NCBI GenBank assembly: GCA_016706365.1 | Contig: JADJJU010000017.1 | Coordinates: forward strand, 1 to 60,293 | DNA from: Saprospiraceae bacterium | Lineage (GTDB): Bacteria; Bacteroidota; Bacteroidia; Chitinophagales; Saprospiraceae | Reading direction: 5' to 3' | DNA length: 60,293 nt | Shown here: positions 45,738 through 54,777 of the stretch, piece after piece | How the letters are laid out: each line of letters opens with the position of its first letter | Numbering within the stretch: position 1 is the first letter of the stretch | Notes under the pieces: generated by a model | Database searches by the model: none | The model's input: the letters and a program-made list of their open reading frames with translations, nothing else | What the model was told of the DNA's origin: nothing | Made by a program: the position numbers and the translations under genes

Positions 45738-47138
45738 TTAAACGGCCAAATCTGCTTCATCCACTTTTGTTTTAATTTCGTTTCTTCTCGCAAGAATAGC
45801 TAATCCAAAGGTTAACACGCCTAGCCGGCCAATAAACATAACAATGATAATAACTACTTTTCCCCACCCACTGAGGGCTCCAGTAATACCCGTACTAAGA
45901 CCAACTGTTCCAATTGCGGATGTTGTTTCGAAAAGAATTTGATGCAGAGGAAAATCTTCTGATATTGACAATATGAATGTTGATAGAAAAAGCACCGAAG
46001 CATAAAGAATAAATACTGAAGTTGCCACATATAGCCTTTCAAGTGGAATTACTTTTCCAAAGAATGTAACCTGCTTGTTGTTTCTGATTCTGCTCCACAT
46101 TATGGCAATTAAGGCTGTTAGAGTTGTCGATTTCATACCACCACCAGTTCCGGAAGGTGAAGCCCCAACGTACATCAGGAAAACAACAAGGAGTAATATA
46201 CTCAATGAAAAACTTCCAACCGGAACGGTATTGAAACCAACAGTTGTGAGTGCAGTCATGGATTGAAAGAAGGAAACCATCAGCTTGTTTTCGGCTAAAT
46301 TATTAACCGAAGGTTCTAAAAAGTAAATCATCAATGTTCCAAATACAAGCAGGATAGAGGTTACGCCCAAAATGACTTTGGTGGTGAAAGTTATTGCTTT
46401 GCTTTTCCCTGAAATCCTGTTCCAAAAGTCAGTAACCACAATAAAGCCCAAAGACCCACATATGGACAAGATGGAAATAATAGTATTGATAGAGGTATTA
46501 TCTGCAAATTGCTCAAAACTGTCGTTGTATAATCCGAATCCTGCAGTGCAGAATGAAGATACGCTGTGAAAAATACCACTCCAGATCGCAAAATTGTGTT
46601 CAACACCGGCGCGGGTAAAAGCAATATAAAAACATACAGCGCCCAGCATTTCAATAATGATTGTGAAAATGATTACTGATTTCAGAAAGTCTTTTATCTC
46701 AAAACCTTTAGGCATGGAAAATTCTGCATTCAATACTCTTTGATGCCAGTGTGTGAGTTTATTTTTGTTGGAAAGTAAAACAAACGAAGTAAAAGTCATG
46801 TAGCCTACCCCTCCAATTTGAATGAGAAGCATTATAATAAATTGCCCGAACCAGTTGTAGTTGTCAAATACACTTACAGTTGCCAAACCTGTTGTTGATA
46901 TGGCAGAAGTAGCTATAAACAAATTGTCCAAAGCAGAAACTTTCTGATTCTGCAGAAAAGGCATACACAACAAAAGCCAACCAAAGAAAGTATACATTAA
47001 AAAACCGTACAGCAGATTTTGCTGTGGGGAAAGGGAAAGCTGAAATTTTCTGTATTGCTTTCTGAAGTGAAACCCATTACCAGATTTGGAATTTTTTAAA
47101 TTGCCAACCGGAACTGCATTTTCTTGATCCATTTTCAA
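45738..47138 (-). CDS. TrkH/KtrB-family potassium uptake channel subunit
   Basis: 466 residues, four M1-P-M2 repeats. Selectivity-filter segments in order: STTGLATV, CTAGFGL, TTVGFNT, GTVGLSTG. A conserved Arg/Lys-bearing M2 (VGASPSGTGGGMKSTT) precedes the last repeats. It usually works with a cytoplasmic RCK subunit (TrkA/KtrA), which is not encoded in this window. The N-terminal 40 residues are basic and cytoplasmic. Confidence 0.88.
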   Translation of the reverse strand: MKMDQENAVPVGNLKNSKSGNGFHFRKQYRKFQLSLSPQQNLLYGFLMYTFFGWLLLCMPFLQNQKVSALDNLFIATSAISTTGLATVSVFDNYNWFGQFIIMLLIQIGGVGYMTFTSFVLLSNKNKLTHWHQRVLNAEFSMPKGFEIKDFLKSVIIFTIIIEMLGAVCFYIAFTRAGVEHNFAIWSGIFHSVSSFCTAGFGLYNDSFEQFADNTSINTIISILSICGSLGFIVVTDFWNRISGKSKAITFTTKVILGVTSILLVFGTLMIYFLEPSVNNLAENKLMVSFFQSMTALTTVGFNTVPVGSFSLSILLLVVFLMYVGASPSGTGGGMKSTTLTALIAIMWSRIRNNKQVTFFGKVIPLERLYVATSVFILYASVLFLSTFILSISEDFPLHQILFETTSAIGTVGLSTGITGALSGWGKVVIIIVMFIGRLGVLTFGLAILARRNEIKTKVDEADLAV

Positions 47139-47320
47139 ATTGATTTGATGAATTTAGAAATGGAATATTTTGAAAATAGAGAGGCCGCGGGCTTGGATCC
47201 ATTTTCAACTTTACAAAAATCCCATTTCATTGTTTTATCGCTTGAATGCCACAAAGCTCAGCAGAAAAGAATATGCAAAAAATCAAGGTTCACACCTTTT
47301 ACATAAAGATTTTATAAAGA

Positions 47321-47996
47321 CTATTGAAATCGATACCCAACGCCACTTTCTGTAATAAAATGCTGTGGGTTATTTGGATTTTCTTCGATTTTTTTCCTTA
47401 GTGTTCCCACGAATACCCGCAGATATTGGGTCTCCGTTTGGTAACCGAAGCCCCAAATTTCTTTTAAGATAAATTGATGGGTCAAAACTTTTCCCTCATT
47501 TTTGGCAAACAAAGCCAACAAATTATACTCAGTTGATGTGAGTTTTAAAATGATCTCCCTTTCGCTTAACCATACGGGCTATCAAATCAATCTCAAGATC
47601 GCCGCAAAGTATATTTGATTTGTTTTCAGCGTTTTGACTTCTTCTTATTGCTGATCGGATTCTTGCTAATAGTTCAGCCGTTCTGAAAGGCTTTGTCAAA
47701 TAGTCTGTAGCACCATTATCCAATGCGGATACAATATCTGTTTCATTGTCCTGAACTGAAAGGATGATTATGGGCTTGTTATACCATTCTCTTAGCTCCT
47801 TTAAAATTTGATGTCCGCTTTTGTCAGGCAATCCAATATCAAGTAAAATCAAGTCCGGTGGATGATTGGCAGATAATGTCAAACCCTCTTTGCCGGTGCT
47901 TGCCTGTACCACTTTATAGTTATTACTCTCCAGGTTTATTTGGAGTAATTTTCGAATTTGTGGTTCGTCATCGATGATCAGTACTTCATATTTCAC
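47321..47996 (-). pseudogene. KdpE-like OmpR-family response regulator, frameshifted
   Basis: The receiver domain (47996-47529) is intact: DD at 9-10, phospho-acceptor Asp53 (LLLDIGLP) and Lys102 (TKPF). It stops after KRKGDHFKTHIN. In the adjacent frame, overlapping the last codons, the winged helix continues as EIILKLTSTEYNLLALF...VGYRFQ to 47321. Removing one base (or adding two) near the GGG at about 47567-47571 rejoins them. Either the regulator is inactivated or the assembly has an indel. It pairs with the downstream KdpD-like kinase. Confidence 0.75.
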
Positions 47997-48072
47997 AATG
48001 TTTAATTTTTAAATATTAATGATTAATTAATCTTCATCGAATCTGACTTGTCGTGTTTTTGACGGTTGAGCA

Positions 48073-49143
48073 TTAATCACTTATCATTAATTTTTCACAA
48101 GGAATGTTCAGCGTAAAACGCGCACCACCTCCTGATATATTTTCTAAATAAACATTCCCATCCATGGCTTCTACATAGCCCTTCACTATTGAAAGTCCCA
48201 GTCCTGTTCCACCTGCTGCTGTGTTGTGTAAACGATAAAATTTACCAAAAACAAGATCAATTTCATTTTCAGGAAAGCCTGTTCCATTGTCAGAAATTTG
48301 AATAATACAATCTGTTTCATTATGGCTTACTTGAAGTTTAATACATGAGTTTTCAGGCGTATGTTGTAATGCGTTGTGGATAAGATTATGAAGAATATGT
48401 TCCATTAAACCACCATCTAACTTAAATAAAGGCAAATTATCATTTGGAATAAATTCAATTTTATGGGTGCTCAATTCTTCTTTATTATTGTTAATTACAA
48501 TAAAAACAAGTTCATTTAAATCGCACCAGTCCTTTTTGGGCTGAATAAAACCAGATTCAAGTCTGCTCATACTCAGGAGGTTTTCTACCTGTCTGTTTAA
48601 GCGGGAAGCTGCAATTTCAATTTCTGAATGAAGTTCATTTTTATTGGATTCAGAAAGATTACCGGCATTGTTTTTAATGGTATCAATGGCTCCGATGATT
48701 GCTGAAATGGGCGTTCTCAATTCGTGAGAAAGAGAATTGAGCAAGGTATTGTAAAGATTTATTGCCTTAACATTATCCTCCTCCTCCCTTTCTTTCCGTT
48801 CCAAATCACGGATTTTATTGGTTAAAACGGCATTGATGATTGCAATGACAAAATACATTAGAAACATTAACCCGTCTTCGGGTGCCCCTATATGAAATGT
48901 CAGCGTTGGCGGAATAAAGAAAAAATTCCAAATCAAAGCACTTAGCAAAGCTGATACCATCACTGGAAATATATCAAACAGAATGGCATTGAGCGAAACT
49001 ACTAATAGCAGAATTAATGCCACAACCCTGAAACCAATAATACCAACCGCGAAAAAGCATAAAACAGCAGTCAGGACGATAATCAGAATGCTTATCAGGT
49101 ATTGATTTTTTTGACTGAATTTTCTTGTTCTGAGTAAGTCCAA
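48073..49143 (-). CDS. KdpD-like sensor histidine kinase (short form)
   Basis: 356 residues: four membrane helices forming a DUF4118-type region (16-105; FNVFFIPP-like NFFFIPPTLTF), a coiled linker, a HisKA domain with the H box SHELRTP (His140), and a HATPase domain with N box HNLIHNALQHTP and GTGLGLSIVKGYVEAM. It lacks the N-terminal KdpD and USP domains. In Bacteroidota this short kinase normally pairs with KdpE to control potassium uptake. It lies 76 bp upstream of the broken regulator. Confidence 0.85.
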   Translation of the reverse strand: MDLLRTRKFSQKNQYLISILIIVLTAVLCFFAVGIIGFRVVALILLLVVSLNAILFDIFPVMVSALLSALIWNFFFIPPTLTFHIGAPEDGLMFLMYFVIAIINAVLTNKIRDLERKEREEEDNVKAINLYNTLLNSLSHELRTPISAIIGAIDTIKNNAGNLSESNKNELHSEIEIAASRLNRQVENLLSMSRLESGFIQPKKDWCDLNELVFIVINNNKEELSTHKIEFIPNDNLPLFKLDGGLMEHILHNLIHNALQHTPENSCIKLQVSHNETDCIIQISDNGTGFPENEIDLVFGKFYRLHNTAAGGTGLGLSIVKGYVEAMDGNVYLENISGGGARFTLNIPCEKLMISD

Positions 49144-49356
49144 GTTTTTTATTTCAAAGGTAGATATTGAAGCATAAAGATTTTGTAAAGATGCAAGTCC
49201 TTTGATTAATGTGAGCTAAAATAGCACCAGCTTAATCATGAGCAATTTCAGGATTAAAAATGTTTTAGATGGCTAATTTGAATGCCAGCCCGATTTGTGT
49301 CTTAGCATTTCAAAATTATGCAAAGTCTAATGCTCTTCCTGTAAGTCGCTAAATCA

Positions 49357-50910
49357 CTATTTCTTGATCAGCAATTCCCTTGAAATAGACAATTCGGGAC
49401 TATCCAATAACACTAAATATGTTCCCGGACTCAATCCTGCCAAAGGAATCAGCGTATCCGAATTACCTCTTGTATGAGTAGAGAAAAACACTTTTCCATC
49501 TAAAGACATCAGCTTCAACTGAAACAAAGTCTCCGGAGAACCCAGAATACGAAGGTTTGCTTCATTTTCTGCGGGATTGGGGGTAAGGGAAATTTTAGGT
49601 TTTGTATGATTGTGGGTATGATTGGTGCTGGTCAGCATTCCCGCATCTACATGAAATCCATGAATCGGTTTTGCCTGCGTCGCTACTGCAGCAAGGATCG
49701 TTTTGATGACTCTTGACATAAAAGTGTAATTCAAAGTAGCGGAAGAGTCGCCTGGAGTATGATAATTTAAATTTCTGAAATTTGCCCCGTCCGTGAGCAT
49801 TAGTGCAGGAACACCTGCATCCCAGAAAGGAGCATGGTCGCTTCTGCGTAAATCAGGAACACGCGTACCAGTGCCGGGGACATTCAGGGAAATGACTCTT
49901 AATTCAGGAACGTATTGAGCAGCACTTTCTTCAATACTGGCGATGAGCGCTGCCGAGGTTGCATTTCCGACATTCGTCAGGAAGTTCCCGCGATAATCAT
50001 CTGCAATGACTGCCGCGGCTGCTGCAGGAAACAAGCTGCTGAATCCAAAAGGCAAGGTCTGTGAATTAGGTTCATCGCTGTAGTAGCCAATCATCTCCAT
50101 ATTGTAAACCCCTTTAATCGTTTCAAAAGGTCGTCTGCCTGACTGTACATATCTTTGGCTACCTATGAGACCGGCTTCTTCAAAGTCAAAACCAACAAAC
50201 AACAAATTTTGCTCAAAACTGTATTTACTTAACACGCGAACAATTTCCAGGACTCCAACTACAGCGGAGCCATTATCATCTGCTCCCGGAGAATTGCTGA
50301 CTGAATCAAAATGCCCGTCAATGATCCAGGTAGAGGTTTCATCCAATAGCCCTGGTTTTCTGCCCAGTATATTTTGTCCTGTTTGATTTTGATACAGAAA
50401 ATCTTGTCTGCTAGTCAATAATCCTGCAGCATCAAAACGCGATTCAATATGATCCTTCACTTCCTCCAAATGCGGTCTGGAACTGCTGTAATTTCTCGGC
50501 CCTTCTATAAAAGCCATATGCTCCCGAAGTATGGATTCACTAACTTCATCCACCCACTCCGAAATTTCAATGACTCCATCGTCCCAAACGGCAAGCCGAA
50601 TAGACACATTGTTTAATTCCAAATCAGCAGGATATTCCCATTTAATAAGCTTATCGCCGGAAGAAATTCCATCACCTGCGTCTCCTGTCACCCCATCTTC
50701 TATAATGCTATAATATTCACCATCTGTCGAGGACTTTAACCGAACACTAATTGTATCATTTTCAGGATCAAAAATTGAATAATAAACCAGAATCATTTTC
50801 TGCTGCAGGTCCAGCTCTACCCTGACATTGCTTATGATCGGCAATTCATTGTGTGCAAAAAGATTGAATTCTACTAAGACAAAGAGGGAGAGAAATAATA
50901 TACATTTCAT
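49357..50910 (-). CDS. secreted M28 peptidase with T9SS C-terminal sorting domain
   Basis: 517 residues with a signal peptide (ending near FAHN). An N-terminal beta domain (about 25-125) precedes the M28 zinc aminopeptidase domain: HFDSV, ADDNGSAV, FEEAG and NYHTPGDS supply the metal ligands and base. A His-rich linker (HTHNHTK) leads to a type A sorting domain (SLTPNPAENEANLRI ... LSPGTYLVLL), so it is exported by the type IX secretion system and attached or released at the surface. Isolated gene. Confidence 0.9.
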   Translation of the reverse strand: MKCILFLSLFVLVEFNLFAHNELPIISNVRVELDLQQKMILVYYSIFDPENDTISVRLKSSTDGEYYSIIEDGVTGDAGDGISSGDKLIKWEYPADLELNNVSIRLAVWDDGVIEISEWVDEVSESILREHMAFIEGPRNYSSSRPHLEEVKDHIESRFDAAGLLTSRQDFLYQNQTGQNILGRKPGLLDETSTWIIDGHFDSVSNSPGADDNGSAVVGVLEIVRVLSKYSFEQNLLFVGFDFEEAGLIGSQRYVQSGRRPFETIKGVYNMEMIGYYSDEPNSQTLPFGFSSLFPAAAAAVIADDYRGNFLTNVGNATSAALIASIEESAAQYVPELRVISLNVPGTGTRVPDLRRSDHAPFWDAGVPALMLTDGANFRNLNYHTPGDSSATLNYTFMSRVIKTILAAVATQAKPIHGFHVDAGMLTSTNHTHNHTKPKISLTPNPAENEANLRILGSPETLFQLKLMSLDGKVFFSTHTRGNSDTLIPLAGLSPGTYLVLLDSPELSISRELLIKK

Positions 50911-51111
50911 GATATAGGTCTTTTATTAATTACTTCTGCCAGGTCAAAAGCCGATAGCAATAAGTAAAAGTAAGAGATTTTTGCAAATTTTGTGATGGGC
51001 ATAAATCTAGAATAGTATTAAGATATTATAATATCGGGTGCCCAGATTAAGTAATTCTCGGCTGCTTTAGGCTGTTCCTTCCGGCCTTTTAAAATTTCTG
51101 TAGTTTTCAAG
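50911..51111. other. non-coding spacer before the repeat copies
   Basis: About 200 bp upstream of the M28 gene (its promoter side). Apart from the GGTGCCC-containing segment at 51027-51045, nothing specific is seen. The whole gap to 51607 is non-coding. Confidence 0.4.
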
Positions 51112-51117
51112 CTGTTC

Positions 51118-51167
51118 ATGAGCGACGCAGGAAAGTACTAAATGTACTTTACAAGGAAGCGAACCGA
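51118..51167 (+). repeat. hairpin module of the dispersed repeat, copy 3
   Basis: A 50-bp unit identical to 51340-51389. It includes GAGCGACGCAGG, the stem-loop AAAGTAC-TAAAT-GTACTTT and CAAGGAAGCGAACCG. It is followed by a less conserved tail (to about 51206) with CTCGAGCGCCCTGAGGAGGC. Confidence 0.8.
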
Positions 51168-51329
51168 CGAAGAAGCTCGGTCTCTCGAGCGCCCTGAGGA
51201 GGCTACACTAAACCTCTAAAAATGAGGCACAGAAGACGAGCTAAAGACAAAGCTTCGAACAACACATGGGTTAAAATTGAATATGTTATCTTGTTCCAGT
51301 TGCTTGCTATATAGGCGAGCGGCTTTGCA

Positions 51330-51497
51330 TGCTCAGAGTATGAGCGACGCAGGAAAGTACTAAATGTACTTTACAAGGAAGCGAACCGAGCCGCAAGTGA
51401 GCCCCGCCGAACGCCGCTGCGAGGCTACTCTATATTACACTGGTAGAATAACCCTTGATTTTTTGTTACTTTTGCATCAAGGCAAAAGTAAAAAGCC
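51330..51497 (+). repeat. dispersed repeat, copy 4
   Basis: Contains the second identical 50-bp hairpin module (51340-51389), then CGCAAGTGAGC and GCGAGGCTAC blocks. It ends with TTACTTTTG-CATCAAGG-CAAAAGTAA, the equivalent of the terminal stem in copies 1 and 2, again with different but paired bases. It lies 110 bp upstream of the MOSC gene. Confidence 0.7.
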
Positions 51498-51607
51498 AAA
51501 AAACAGGCACATCTTTCAAATTATTCAGGAATACCTTTTACAATAACTTGGAGTAAAAAAGATGCTGAATCCTATAATATAGAGCAAAATTTACTAAATA
51601 AAACCCC

Positions 51608-52408
51608 ATGCTGCGACTCTCTGAACTCTGGATTTATCCCATCAAATCTGTTCCAGGCATCCAGCTTCAGGAAGCAAAGGTTTTGGAACGCGGATTTGAA
51701 TTTGACAGAAGGTGGATGATTGTCGACGCTACGGACACTTTTTTGTCTCAAAGAACCTTTCCGGAATTGGCATTGCTGGATCTTAAAATCACGGATACCA
51801 CACTGCAAATCAGCAAGAGATCCAATCCTGAGGATAAAATAGAAACTCCCTTATTTCCTGCTCTTCTTGAAGAAATAAAAGTTACTATCTGGAATGATCA
51901 AGTTCTGGCATGGACCGTTGATCCCGCGGCAGATGTATGGTTGAGTGAATTCCTTAATCAGCAGGTAAGGTTGGTTTACATGGGGGATCAGGCAGCGCGG
52001 CAGATTGATTTGAAATATAGCGAAGAGGGCGAAAATGTAAGCTTTGCGGATGGATACCCTTACCTTTTAATCTCAGAAGCTTCTTTGGCTGATCTAAATG
52101 AAAGACTCAAAGAGCCCGTAAGTATGCGCCGCTTCCGTCCAAATCTAATTGTGACGGGAGCTTCAGCATTTGAAGAGGATACCTGGGATAATATTCAAAT
52201 TGGCGACCTTACTTTTCGCGTAGTTAAACCCTGTGCCCGCTGCGTTTTGATCACTGTAGACCCACAAACAGCAGAGAAAGGAGCGGAACCCTTGAAGACA
52301 CTTTCTTCTTACCGCTTTGAAAACAATAAAGTATTGTTTGGTCAAAATTTGATTGCAGATCATCCCGGGATATTGAGGGAAGGGGATGCGGTTATTACCG
52401 GGCTATAG
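51608..52408 (+). CDS. MOSC-domain protein (YcbX-like)
   Basis: 266 residues: an N-terminal beta-barrel domain (LSELWIYPIKSVPGIQL, RRWMIVD) and a MOSC domain with the conserved cysteine segment KPCARCVLITVDP. YcbX-type proteins are molybdenum-cofactor-dependent reductases of N-hydroxylated compounds. No ferredoxin domain is fused at the C-terminus, so an external electron donor is needed. A cytoplasmic, monocistronic gene. Confidence 0.85.
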   Translation: MLRLSELWIYPIKSVPGIQLQEAKVLERGFEFDRRWMIVDATDTFLSQRTFPELALLDLKITDTTLQISKRSNPEDKIETPLFPALLEEIKVTIWNDQVLAWTVDPAADVWLSEFLNQQVRLVYMGDQAARQIDLKYSEEGENVSFADGYPYLLISEASLADLNERLKEPVSMRRFRPNLIVTGASAFEEDTWDNIQIGDLTFRVVKPCARCVLITVDPQTAEKGAEPLKTLSSYRFENNKVLFGQNLIADHPGILREGDAVITGL

Positions 52409-52557
52409 AGTATGGGGCGGTGACGCCTTGCTGCGCTGCGCTTGCAAGGTGACACCTTTTGCATACGCTACAGAAACTTTTTTAAATGTGGAATAGAGAG
52501 TAAAAGCATTAAGCTTTCAGCTCCTTGTTGGGTGTTTTCTTGTAACAATTGCAACCC
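52409..52557. other. non-coding spacer with a GTGA-type hairpin repeat
   Basis: Contains GGTGACGCCTTGCTGCGC and GCGCTTGCAAGGTGACACC (about 52418-52457), similar in style to the GTGA modules at 57.3-57.5 kb. The remainder shows weak 7-bp periodicity (AAGCATT, AAGCTTT, CAGCTCC). Confidence 0.45.
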
Positions 52558-52695
52558 GGCTGTTCGCCAACAGCTAAGGGCCAAAAGCCAACAGCAGGCT
52601 GTTCTCTCGCAGCTGGCTTTTTCGCCAGGAGCCAGAGGCTAGAAGCCAGAAGCGGCTGTTTTCTTGGGGCTTGTAACTTGAGGCTTGCAGCTTCT
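52558..52695. repeat. 7-bp-period degenerate repeat cluster
   Basis: Units GGCTGTT, CGCCAAC, AGCTAAG, GGCCAAA, AGCCAAC; then AGCCAGA, GGCTAGA, AGCCAGA, AGC-GGCTGTT; then GGCTTGT, AACTTGA, GGCTTGC, AGCTTCT. GGCTGTT occurs at the internal boundaries. It lies between the MOSC stop and the ECF sigma gene. Confidence 0.75.
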
Positions 52696-52771
52696 TCTAA
52701 AATAAATTTCATCAGATGCAACCTTTTGCATTCCTTCTCCCACTATAATCATAGATAACAATCCGAACAAT

Positions 52772-53296
52772 TTGAGCCAGAACATAGAAAGCGAATTGAT
52801 TGAGTTATGTAAAAAACAGGACCAAAGGGCTCAACAGAAGCTTTATCAGGCCTATAAAGACAGCCTGTTTACGCTTTCTGTACGATTGGTTAAGGATAGA
52901 GAATTGGCAAAGGTCATATTACAAGATGCATTTATTGAAATATTCAAAAGCTTGCAGGGTTTCAGGGCTGATTCGGGCATATTCGCCTGGATGCGCGTCA
53001 TTTTAGTAAGATGCGCCCATAGAAACAAAGGCTTTTATTTATCAAAAACCGAAGAGCTTTCAGCCATCGAAGAATACGAGGACACCCCGGCTCCGGAAGC
53101 AGAAGCTATTGATTTAAAAAGTGCTTTTGATGAATTGAGTTCCGGCTACAGAGCCGCATTAACACTTTACTATCTGGAAGAAATGAGCCACCAGGAAATA
53201 GCTGAATTATTGAATATTACTGTCAGCACCTCCAAGTCTCAATTGCATCATGCCAGAAAAAAATTGAAGGAGATTCTTGAAAAAAGAAAGATATGA
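52772..53296 (+). CDS. ECF RNA polymerase sigma factor
   Basis: 174 residues, apparently starting at TTG (52772); no in-frame ATG precedes it. Region 2 (about 18-85, QKLYQAYKDSLFTLSVRLV) and region 4 (about 115-170, GYRAALTLYYLEEMSHQEIAELL with HTH NITVSTSKSQLHHARKKLK). It overlaps the next gene, a membrane protein in the anti-sigma position, by 4 bp. It probably controls its own operon and envelope genes. Confidence 0.88.
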   Translation: MSQNIESELIELCKKQDQRAQQKLYQAYKDSLFTLSVRLVKDRELAKVILQDAFIEIFKSLQGFRADSGIFAWMRVILVRCAHRNKGFYLSKTEELSAIEEYEDTPAPEAEAIDLKSAFDELSSGYRAALTLYYLEEMSHQEIAELLNITVSTSKSQLHHARKKLKEILEKRKI

Positions 53297-53868
53297 ATGA
53301 GAATAAAAAAGATTGGAAAGCGCTGCTGAGTAAGCTGGAAACACACGAAGCTCCTGATCATTTTAATATAGATGATTTGCATAAAAATCAGGATCAGGAA
53401 TGGACGACATTATTGAATAAATTACCCGCAGAAATTGCACCGGAGAATGAAATCGAAATTAAGAAGGAGACTACAATCTCTAATATTCTAATAAGCACAA
53501 AAAGCTGGTTAAAGATAGCGGCTAGTCTTTTGATACTACTTTCAGTTTGGATGTTTTGGCCAGTCAGGAATAATAATTCATCCATAGTTCTTACAAAACA
53601 GCTTGCTGATCAAACGATTTTTAATGGATCAAATATAGAAGCAGCCTGGAGCCTGGACGAATTTTGCGCAGCTTATGAAATCAAATGTGATCAACAGGAG
53701 CTCGGCCAGTTCAGACAAGAATGGGAAGAAGTTTCAACTGCCATTTTGCTCATCCTGGAATCCCTTGAGCATAATCAAAATGATGAATTTCTCCTAAGAC
53801 AACTTAGCACATTGGAGGCCAGACACGCAGAGTTGGTCAATGAGCTGCTCAAAATAGTATGGTCATGA
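53293..53868 (+). CDS. putative anti-sigma factor, single-pass membrane protein
   Basis: 191 residues: a cytoplasmic N-terminal segment with two similar motifs (DWKALLSKLETHEAPDHF and EWTTLLNKLPAEIAPENE), one membrane helix (about 73-90) and a helical periplasmic domain. No zinc ASD motif (HxxxCxxC) is present. Its position and topology suggest it holds the ECF factor at the membrane. It is coupled at both ends (4-bp overlaps). Confidence 0.65.
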   Translation: MNENKKDWKALLSKLETHEAPDHFNIDDLHKNQDQEWTTLLNKLPAEIAPENEIEIKKETTISNILISTKSWLKIAASLLILLSVWMFWPVRNNNSSIVLTKQLADQTIFNGSNIEAAWSLDEFCAAYEIKCDQQELGQFRQEWEEVSTAILLILESLEHNQNDEFLLRQLSTLEARHAELVNELLKIVWS

Positions 53869-54749
53869 AAAAGAAAATATTGATTTTATACCTGCTCTCT
53901 TTTGTTCTGGCATCCGCTTTTGGACAGAAAGCTGAACTTAATGTGCTTACTAAATCTGAAGAAAAAAGCGTCTCAACACAAAAAATAAAAAGAATCGAAA
54001 TCAACACAGAGCGCACAGATATCATAGTTAAGACATGGAATGAGAACAAAATAAAACTGGAGATTGAATATATTTCAAAGCATGCCCTCAAGACAACTGC
54101 TGAAAAAGAACTTAGCTATCTTAATATGCTGGGCGATGCCTCAGGAGGCACTTATTACGTAAAGAGTCTTATTAAGCTGGGCACGGATGGAAAGCAACCA
54201 CAGGCATCTTTATCCTTCAGATTAATTATAACATTGCCTGGAAATATACCCCTCAAAATCAAAAACAAACTGGGTAAAGTAGATATAGAAAACAGTTCAC
54301 TTTCCTCCATTATTCTGGAATTGGAGCTTTGCCATTTAAGCGTTTCAAATTCAAATCTGAAAGGCAAAATTCTGCAAAAATTTGGAGAATGTCAGATTGA
54401 AAACAGCAGTTTTGAAGGCACGCTTCAACTTACCCGTACACTTTCCAGGCTGGAATTTATCAAGGGTATCTGGACTGTAATAAGTGAATCAGGAAGAATT
54501 CATTTAGTACCTCCGGCTGATAATCTATTATTGAAACTGACAGCCAATAAAACCGAAATTGAGATAATGGGTAAATTCATTGAGAAACAACATATAAAGG
54601 TCAAAGGCGACCGATCAGTGATTGATATATCGGATAAGTTGAAAACAAAGAATGAGGCAAACGGAAGTATTTCATTGGGAACAAAGAAATCAACAGGAGG
54701 AATCGATATTCAAAATGTTCTGGGATCAGTAAGAGTTTATAGCTATTAG
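53865..54749 (+). CDS. secreted DUF4097-like beta-helix protein
   Basis: About 294 residues; signal peptide ending ASAFGQ. The mature protein has short repeated beta strands around IKNKLGKVDIENSS, SVSNSNLKGKI and CQIENSSFEG, as in DUF4097/adhesin-type beta-solenoids. The ATG at 53865 overlaps the preceding stop (ATGA). Function unknown. As the third gene of the ECF operon it is probably part of the envelope response. Confidence 0.65.
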   Translation: MKKKILILYLLSFVLASAFGQKAELNVLTKSEEKSVSTQKIKRIEINTERTDIIVKTWNENKIKLEIEYISKHALKTTAEKELSYLNMLGDASGGTYYVKSLIKLGTDGKQPQASLSFRLIITLPGNIPLKIKNKLGKVDIENSSLSSIILELELCHLSVSNSNLKGKILQKFGECQIENSSFEGTLQLTRTLSRLEFIKGIWTVISESGRIHLVPPADNLLLKLTANKTEIEIMGKFIEKQHIKVKGDRSVIDISDKLKTKNEANGSISLGTKKSTGGIDIQNVLGSVRVYSY

Positions 54750-54777
54750 CATTCAAACAAAACATAAAGAAATTACT

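Noticed and set aside
43950..51045. Shared GGTGCCC-containing segments at 43950-43971 and 51027-51045
   Set aside because: They are short and lie on different sides of the neighbouring repeat copies relative to repeat orientation, so no consistent element can be defined.
51364..51546. A 60-residue frame in repeat copy 4
   Set aside because: It crosses the hairpin module and the terminal stem; no equivalent frame exists in the other copies.
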